A program made the translations under genes and the position numbers. This document shows, one piece after another, positions 30,830 through 35,985 of a DNA stretch of 35,985 nucleotides. Source of the stretch: Haplomitrium mnioides (Eukaryota; Marchantiophyta; Haplomitriopsida; Calobryales); contig JBNGIS010010358.1 of the NCBI GenBank assembly GCA_049999725.1, positions 1-35,985 on the forward strand, given 5' to 3'. The notes beneath the pieces are model-generated. The model worked only from the letters and a program-made list of their open reading frames with translations, had not been told where the DNA came from and ran no database searches. Every line of letters begins with the position of its first letter. Position 1 is the stretch's first letter.

Positions 30830-31633
30830 TCATTTGAGTTGACAGATTTGGTGAGGACCACGTCTATGCGTCCGACTTAGGCTTCTAGAGGGATGGAGAG
30901 ATCAGCCGAGGTGGAGGGAAGTGTGTTTTTGGCTATGGAGATAGCCAAGTTCGTGGTCAAGAAACCATTGTTTTCAGCTAGGGATGTGTTGACTAGAGGA
31001 GTCATACCAGCTGAAGTGTTTAGGTTGGTAGCCACACTATGTAGAGAGACTCAAGGTGCTACTTCTAGTATGGAAGTGAGACCTGTGAGTAGAGCAATTG
31101 ATGCAAGTGCTTCTACGTCTAGAGGTGAGACATGGCATGCTGCTGTGGCATGGCTGATGGAGTTATCAACCCGACTAGCATGTGAGAGGACAAGATTCGT
31201 ACCCAGTGAGGTGTCTATCGACAATCAAAGTGGTATCTTCCAACTTGTCGGTCCTTCAAATGTGGTGTACAGGCCAACCATAGTACTTTTGGATACATGT
31301 GCACAGCCAATGATGTTAGGCAAGTCAGATGTGCAGGGATTGGGATTGAGGTCAGGAGATGTAGAGATCTTCTCTTTTCCGATTTAGACTTCATTGGGAG
31401 GACCTTCACCCATACAACACATTACATGTGGAGAGATCAAGCTTAGAGTGCAAACTGATCATCCCACAGATAGCTCATATGTGAGTGCTCATGTCATACT
31501 TTCCAAGGCCGAGTCTTATGATGTTTTGGTGGGGTGCATGGTGCTATATCATATGGGGTTTACTATTGATTTTTGGGACAAGTCAGGGTCCTATCGGCCA
31601 AGATGGCAATTTGGAGAGGCACAATTTAGCAAG
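30830..31633 (+). pseudogene. Gag-protease connector and retropepsin (element 2)
   Basis: The connector (MERSAEVEGSVFLAMEIAKF, KPLFSARDVLTRGVIPAEVF) leads to retropepsin. The active site at 31292-31303 reads DTCA, Gly to Cys, where element 1 has DTGA. A stop at 31386-31388 follows the flap region, and the C-terminal part (YDVLVGCMVLYHMGFTIDFW) continues in the same frame. This copy would lack normal protease activity. Confidence 0.8.
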
Positions 31634-32490
31634 TTGCTTGTCAGCTTCAGTGGACCAGTTCGAGGTCCAATTTCACAGCTTATGGTATTATCAGCATTTT
31701 TTTGGGTTATCACCAACTATTTTGACTTACTGGAGGGGAATGCACATGCAGTCGATATTTCTTTTGTTGAGGAGGCGTATTCAGAGGTTGTGAGACCAGC
31801 ATCATCATCGTCAGGTGAGGTGATTCCTATGAGTGGCAATAAGGAGAGGTTGTGGCACGTATATGCATCCAGCTTGGTTGAGGATGCTTGGCAGGATGCA
31901 TTTGTGCTAGGTACTACACTGGATGATTTTGTCATACCTGGATCTGTAGATCTTCCACCATTAGATACTATGCCGATTTCATGGCAGTATCTTGTTGATG
32001 GTATTTGTTTGTTGGAGTTGTTTGGAGGCATTAGTACAAAGCTAGCTGTTGTGCTCCAAGTAGGGATTCTAGCTTGGCGGCATTTGCATGTGGAGAAGGG
32101 TGAGATTGCCCACAGAATCTCCTTGAGGCATGTGGCGCTGATGGTTGAGCAATTTCTACGATTGCTTTTAGTAAGTGCAGTGCGAGGTTATCTACATGCA
32201 TTGTCGGCCGATGTTTTATTGCTAAGAGCGGACCACTTAGCTGGAGTGGGACCGATTGATGTACTGGTGAGTTATCTTGCATTTTCTATATTTTGGACAA
32301 GAGGCTCTAGTTTTATTTGGGATGCAACCTTGTAGAGACTGGTGGAACCCGACCTTGATGAGAGAGAGTGGGCAATGGGGTTGTCTATTGGTACTATTAT
32401 TGCATATAATGTTGAGATTGAGCGATGCTATGTGCTAGGACAAGCCATGGATGTGTACGGTCTTGCTTGGATGGTGAGATTTAAGTAGAA
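31634..32490 (+). pseudogene. C5-methyltransferase domain, internally deleted (element 2)
   Basis: After the shared spacer (FDLLEGNAHAVDI) the frame encodes motif I (ICLLELFGGISTKLAVVLQ near 32005), motif II (LHVEKGEIAHRISLRHVAL) and GPIDVLV, which leads into motif IV. It then jumps at about 32265-32272 to SYLAFSIFWTRGS, equivalent to a point after motif VIII in element 1. Motif X survives (EWAMGL, VLGQAMDVYGLAWMV). About 465 bp, including the PCQ-type, ENV and RxR motifs, are missing, so no catalysis is possible. Stops occur at 32333-32335 and near 32487. The deletion keeps the reading frame. Confidence 0.85.
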
Positions 32491-32510
32491 AGGGGCTCAC
32501 ATTTTGCGAG

Positions 32511-33115
32511 TGTAGATTGATGGGAGGGACCTTGATTTACCCTCTATTCAACATAATGTCACTATGGTTGTGGATCTGGATGATCCAGATGTTTGGGTGC
32601 AGATGTGTTCATAGAGAGCTTGGGGGTTTGAGCAAGTTTTGCTCATGGGATTTGATAACCTTGCCATTGTTCAACATTGTCAGGCTTTACGATATGCTAC
32701 CATACGTGGAGGTGGATATCGTACTAGGATATGGAGGTTTCATCCTATTGATTGTGTTTATTTGTAGCCGATAGCACCTACAACACTTGATGTCACTGTT
32801 GGGCGTCGGATTCTATGAGTACGTGAAGTACTGCCTCAACGAGTTTTGCAACTGGAGGAACGTGATGGTATGGTTTGGATGGTTCATGTGCGCAATTATG
32901 CACTTTGTCACCTTTCGACCATCGATGGCACTATGGACTTCAATATGGCACAAGTTCATCCAGGTTTGATGTGCGTGTTATGTGGTTCTCCTAAGGGGGT
33001 AGCCATTATGTTGATTTTTCAAGTATTCTAGAGGATAAAATATGTCATGTTTGATGCCTCCATTAGTTACTATTCCTAGAAAATCATGGTTTTGCCCTCA
33101 CTGTTCCTAGAACAA
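32511..33115 (+). pseudogene. Integrase C-terminal domain with PHD remnant (element 2)
   Basis: The frame enters at IDGRDLDLPSIQHNVTMVVD, equivalent to the region just downstream of the integrase core in element 1. It passes RYATIRGGGYRTRIWRF, TTLDVTVGRRIL and RDGMVWMVHVRNYALCHL. The PHD finger begins with both first cysteines (CVLC near 32970-32981). A frameshift near 33015 then destroys the second half, although the DNA for WFCPHC-like residues is still present at about 33090-33108. RT, RNase H and the integrase core are absent upstream. Confidence 0.8.
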
Positions 33116-33269
33116 CTAATTTCCATTGAGTTCTAGGGCTGGTATAGATTATATGAGGTGAACGATAGGGCTCCATTGCACCCGACCTCCTAGTCTATGC
33201 ATCAGTAGGTGCATATCAATTTTCTAAGAGATAGATGGCTAGCTAGTGTTAGGGGACTTGACCACCAGC
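33116..33269 (+). other. Conserved 3' untranslated region of element 2
   Basis: This stretch matches 718-866 of element 1 in opposite orientation and includes a shared GACTTGACCACCAGCTAG. It links the PHD end to the purine tract. Confidence 0.7.
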
Positions 33270-33280
33270 TAGAGGGGCGA
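33270..33280 (+). other. Polypurine-tract candidate (element 2)
   Basis: AGAGGGGCGA directly precedes the inner A repeat, at the same place as in element 1. Confidence 0.55.
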
Positions 33281-33407
33281 TTGTGAGGTCTCATACATTG
33301 TATGCGTATAAGACTCAATTGTGTGTCATTCTTTGTTGTATGTCTATAGATGTCATGGAATATGTGTGGATGATGTAGTTGTGCAAGCGATGTGTATGTG
33401 CATGATA
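33281..33407 (+). repeat. Inner A repeat (element 2)
   Basis: Begins TTGTGAGGTCTCATACATTG after the purine tract and ends GTGCATGATA just before the LTR core start TGTCACAAC. It matches 580-706 (inverted) and 33677-33797. Confidence 0.8.
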
Positions 33408-33409
33408 GC

Positions 33410-33676
33410 TGTCACAACATTCCATGTAGTTTTCTATTTTTAGACATTTTGAGTTTTTTGTCTATTTGTGTCTTAGTATATAAGGCCATGTACTCTCATC
33501 GAAATGTTATCTTTTGATGTCTCGCTTTCATTTATGAACCAACAGGAGAGCTATGGTATTGCAATTCTTGGAGAAGCATGGATTCCTTGTGAGCAAAGGT
33601 GCACTGGTTTTGATATCGAAAGATCAACACACACTTTTGGGAATTTCTTCGAGAAGGTATTACTTGAAGAAAAGTA
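33410..33676 (+). repeat. LTR core F, 3' copy (element 2)
   Basis: Begins TGTCACAACATTCCATGTAG and ends AAGAAAAGTA. It matches 26460-26726 across its length, including TATATAAG at 33477-33484. After it the sequence turns to the A repeat rather than to the CATCGAAA seen in the 5' LTR. Confidence 0.87.
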
Positions 33677-33797
33677 TTGTGGGGTCTCATGCATTGTATG
33701 CGCATGAGACTCAATTGTGTGTCATTCTCTATTGTATGTCTATAGATGTCATGGAATATGTGTAGACGATGTGTAAGCGATGTGTATGCGCACGACA
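33677..33797 (+). repeat. Outer A repeat at the 3' end of element 2
   Basis: Begins TTGTGGGGTCTCATGCATTG and ends GCGCACGACA, directly before the AACA duplication. It corresponds to 192-318 of element 1. Confidence 0.8.
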
Positions 33798-33801
33798 AAC
33801 A
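33798..33801. repeat. Target site duplication AACA, right copy (element 2)
   Basis: Pairs with 26456-26459. Alone it is short, but the boundary agrees with the better supported end of element 1. Confidence 0.72.
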
Positions 33802-34089
33802 AGAACAAATCTCATGCACGCATAGGATTTGCAAACAACAAAAATCGTTCTTTCAATTTTTTTCTTACAAAGGCTCTTCATTTAAAGGAACCAAAACAAA
33901 ACTTGTTGCAAGGCTAAGATCACCACCAAGAATCAAATTCATTTTTTGGCTTTATTCAACTACAGATAAGGTTAAAATTGAAATATAAAACAATAGAGTC
34001 TATGCAAGCATAAACACTCTTCTCACAACTCAACTTGCTAAGATTATTTGACTCAAATCTTCTTTGCTAAATAACTTCACCAAAAAAAT
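33802..34089 (-). other. Non-coding part of H2 right of element 2, intron-like
   Basis: No coding block is seen. It has a CTCATGCACGCATAGG near-palindrome at 33811-33826, like the one at 26377-26392 on the other side of element 2. It lies between the two coding halves of H2. Confidence 0.45.
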
Positions 34090-35912
34090 ATCTTTTGGCT
34101 ATAAGTTGAGAAAACATAACATCTTTAGAACTAGGATTTGAGTCTAGAAAAAAAGAGAATGGATTTGCCAAATGTGTCAAAAGAGAAGAAAATTTGTTAC
34201 CTTTATCGGACTCCAAGACAAATTTTTCTTGCAAAGATTTCATTTCTTTGCATGTTTCACAAACAACAAATCTATTGCGTTTTGGAATTTTACATTTGGA
34301 AAATGAGTTCTCTACTGTTTTGTAAAACCCAAGAAACTAAGAATACAATGGGGATCTTTCTCTTTCAAATAAGTTGTGTAGTAGTTATAAACTTCCCAAT
34401 TTGTAAAATTATCGGGCAAGTTGTACACTTTGTGAGTGGGCATTCTCTCATAATGTCATTGGAAAAAGTTGTCCATCCACTCATGTACAAAAACTCCTTT
34501 AGCAGATAGTTTTTTTTTAATGCCTCTAAGATCTACGTTTTTGAGATTTTGAATCCTTTGGATTCTATCATTCCCTACAACTAATATTAATTTAAAAGCT
34601 CTTCTACAGACAAAGGTACCACAAAGCAGTGTAAACCGATTTTCAACATTAGAGTTTTTTCTTGGTGTTCCCCACTACAGCGTAATATCTAGATTCTTCA
34701 TGCTTTGTCAAAAGTACGTTTCTCTCACAGTTTTCAAAATATTTGTCATGCACAACGACAAATAATTATTTTGACAACAAGAAATTCTCTTCAATTTAGA
34801 AATTGACATTGGATCGAGCTTTTTCTTCACAAAGCTCTCATCATGATAGACTTTCCACAAAGAATTTTTGCATAAGGTGTTTACCCATTTGGGTTTTGGC
34901 ATAGAATTTTTATGTTGTGTTGGACGATTCATTCCGTAAGAGAATCCAACAATAGGAGATAATTTATCCTAAAGATCTTGGTCGTTATTGTAAACATTGT
35001 TTGTTCCATTGCAGAATATTTTCAAGAGATGAGTTTTTTCTTGGGGATTGGGAGAACTACACCATTTCGAAACCAAATCTTGATCAATATTTCGATTAGA
35101 AGAAAATATTTTTTGTAATAAAATTGGTGCCCTTGGCAATAACTCCAAGGAAATGTTAATGGATTGAGACTCTTTGCTATAATCGCTTTCCAAACTATCG
35201 TTTGAGGACTCCTCCAAAAGAATTCGGGTTGTTTCAAATGTCTCAATCTCTTTGCGAGGTGCAACTTGAAACAAAATCAATCGTTGTTTCAGTGGTGCTA
35301 TTGGGGAGAGTGGTTCATCTCCAAAATTAAAATTTCCACAGATTGTATGTTATTTGTGTTATGAACAAACACACTTTGATCATGAATATCAAAGTCTCCC
35401 TCAGATGTGAACAAAGAAAGGTCTATAACTGTTTGGAATTTCTATGTTGAACCTTTTTTTTTTGATATTTTGGAATGCTCAGAAGAAAGATTCAACTTTG
35501 ACTGCTTGAAGGGCAACAAAGATCTTGTGTTGGATGAAGATTGTTTCTTTAATTCTCTGCGAGCACTAAGTTCCTTCTTTGATCCTTTGCGCGCAAGTTG
35601 TTTAGTCGTTAATTCTAGGCGCGCATTTGATTTCTTTCTTGACCCTATGCGCACATGGAGTTGAGTCCCTGACCCTATGCGTGCATGGAGTTCACCTTCT
35701 TGATCTTTTCGAGCAGAGCTATCTAATTCAACAGAAGTCACCTTTTTCCACATTATACTCGCCATCACACTTGACGCTTTTGGTACTCCATCGCTTGCCT
35801 CCAAATAATTGCCATTTGAACAAATATCAACCTACTTGTCGAAAGTAGCACTTTTTTGTGAAGATGAATCTTGAAACTCTAACCTCTTCTTGCATTTAAA
35901 AACTCCAGCCAT
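34090..35912 (-). pseudogene. DUF7869-like gene, N-terminal half (copy H2)
   Basis: The likely start is the ATG at 35912 (MAGVFKCKKRLEFQDSSSQK). A repetitive charged region follows (GELHARIGS, then further ARxGS or LARxGS units, 35804-35442). A shared frame (35280-34708, one stop at 34969) carries KPKWVNTLCKNSLWKVYHDE and KRISCCQNNYLSLCMTNILK. Further left, in a new frame, come RFTLLCGTFVCRRAFKLILV, NDRIQRIQNLKNVDLRGIKK and PKRNRFVVCETCKEMKSLQE. CCxxxC, FxxLxxxR and RFVVCETC blocks match the N-terminal part of DUF7869-type proteins as I recall them. Its continuation is at 24420-26130. Frame breaks show a pseudogene. Confidence 0.68.
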
Positions 35913-35985
35913 TGAAAATGTTGTCTAAAAATCAAGTACTTCAAGGAATTATTTTAACAAATATTATGAACCTCTTACAACACAT
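35913..35985 (-). other. Sequence upstream of the H2 start
   Basis: 73 AT-rich bases precede the presumed start codon. No clear TATA box or other signal is seen before the window ends. Confidence 0.4.

Larger units (their letters stand above)
26460..33797 (+). mobile_element. Element 2: deleted derivative of the methyltransferase-bearing gypsy family
   Basis: A 7.3-kb plus-strand element related to element 1. It keeps the 5' LTR, leader, gag, protease, the start and end of the methyltransferase, the integrase tail with PHD remnant, the purine tract and the A-F-A 3' end. It lacks RT, RNase H and the integrase core, so it would depend on other copies. From 30893 to 33031 the remaining domains lie in a single frame, interrupted only by point stops. 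It splits the DUF7869-like copy H2 and is flanked by AACA. Confidence 0.88.

Noticed and set aside
34138-34509. Plus-strand 123-residue open frame
   Set aside because: The minus strand here encodes recognisable DUF7869-like blocks (RIQRIQNLKN and others), so this is a shadow.

Overview
The window looks like transposon-packed nuclear DNA from a large-genome land plant. It is AT-rich, and no intact host gene, rRNA, tRNA or CRISPR array was found. The evidence is plant-type Ty3/gypsy polyproteins, a plant-style LINE tail, and two degenerate copies of a DUF7869-like gene. The species cannot be fixed from the sequence; a gymnosperm, fern, lycophyte or bryophyte would all fit.

Layout. (1) 1-187 is the downstream tail of DUF7869-like copy H1. 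(2) 192-12599 (minus) is gypsy element 1, inserted in H1 with a 4-bp target duplication (ACTT). Reading right to left it holds a 5' LTR, a very long leader, gag, protease, a C5-cytosine DNA methyltransferase domain, reverse transcriptase, RNase H, integrase, and a PHD finger at the integrase C-terminus. Its leader carries a 5'-truncated LINE (8986-10167) with a 20-bp target duplication. (3) 12604-15130 is the rest of H1. (4) About 16260-22500 (minus) is element 3, an unrelated, badly decayed gypsy element. (5) 23441-26455 and 33802-35912 are the two halves of DUF7869-like copy H2. (6) Between them, 26460-33797 (plus) is element 2, a relative of element 1 with target duplication AACA. Element 2 has lost the catalytic middle of the methyltransferase and all of RT, RNase H and the integrase core, yet its remaining domains stay in one frame.

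The main discovery candidate is the element 1/2 family. It is a Ty3/gypsy retrotransposon with a DNA-methylation writer (non-permuted, DNMT3-like C5 methyltransferase) between protease and RT, and a probable chromatin reader (PHD finger) at the end of integrase. From memory, cytosine methyltransferases captured by retrotransposons were reported in dinoflagellate and charophyte algae (de Mendoza and colleagues, 2018). A land-plant family with this combined architecture deserves a direct check. Both elements also share odd termini: the 3' end reads A-F-A (a 120-130 bp repeat on each side of an LTR core), while the 5' end carries only F.

All coding regions here are decayed by stops, frameshifts and lost catalytic residues, so they are described as pseudogenes. 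Order of events inferred from nesting: H copies first, then elements 1 and 2, then the LINE inside element 1.
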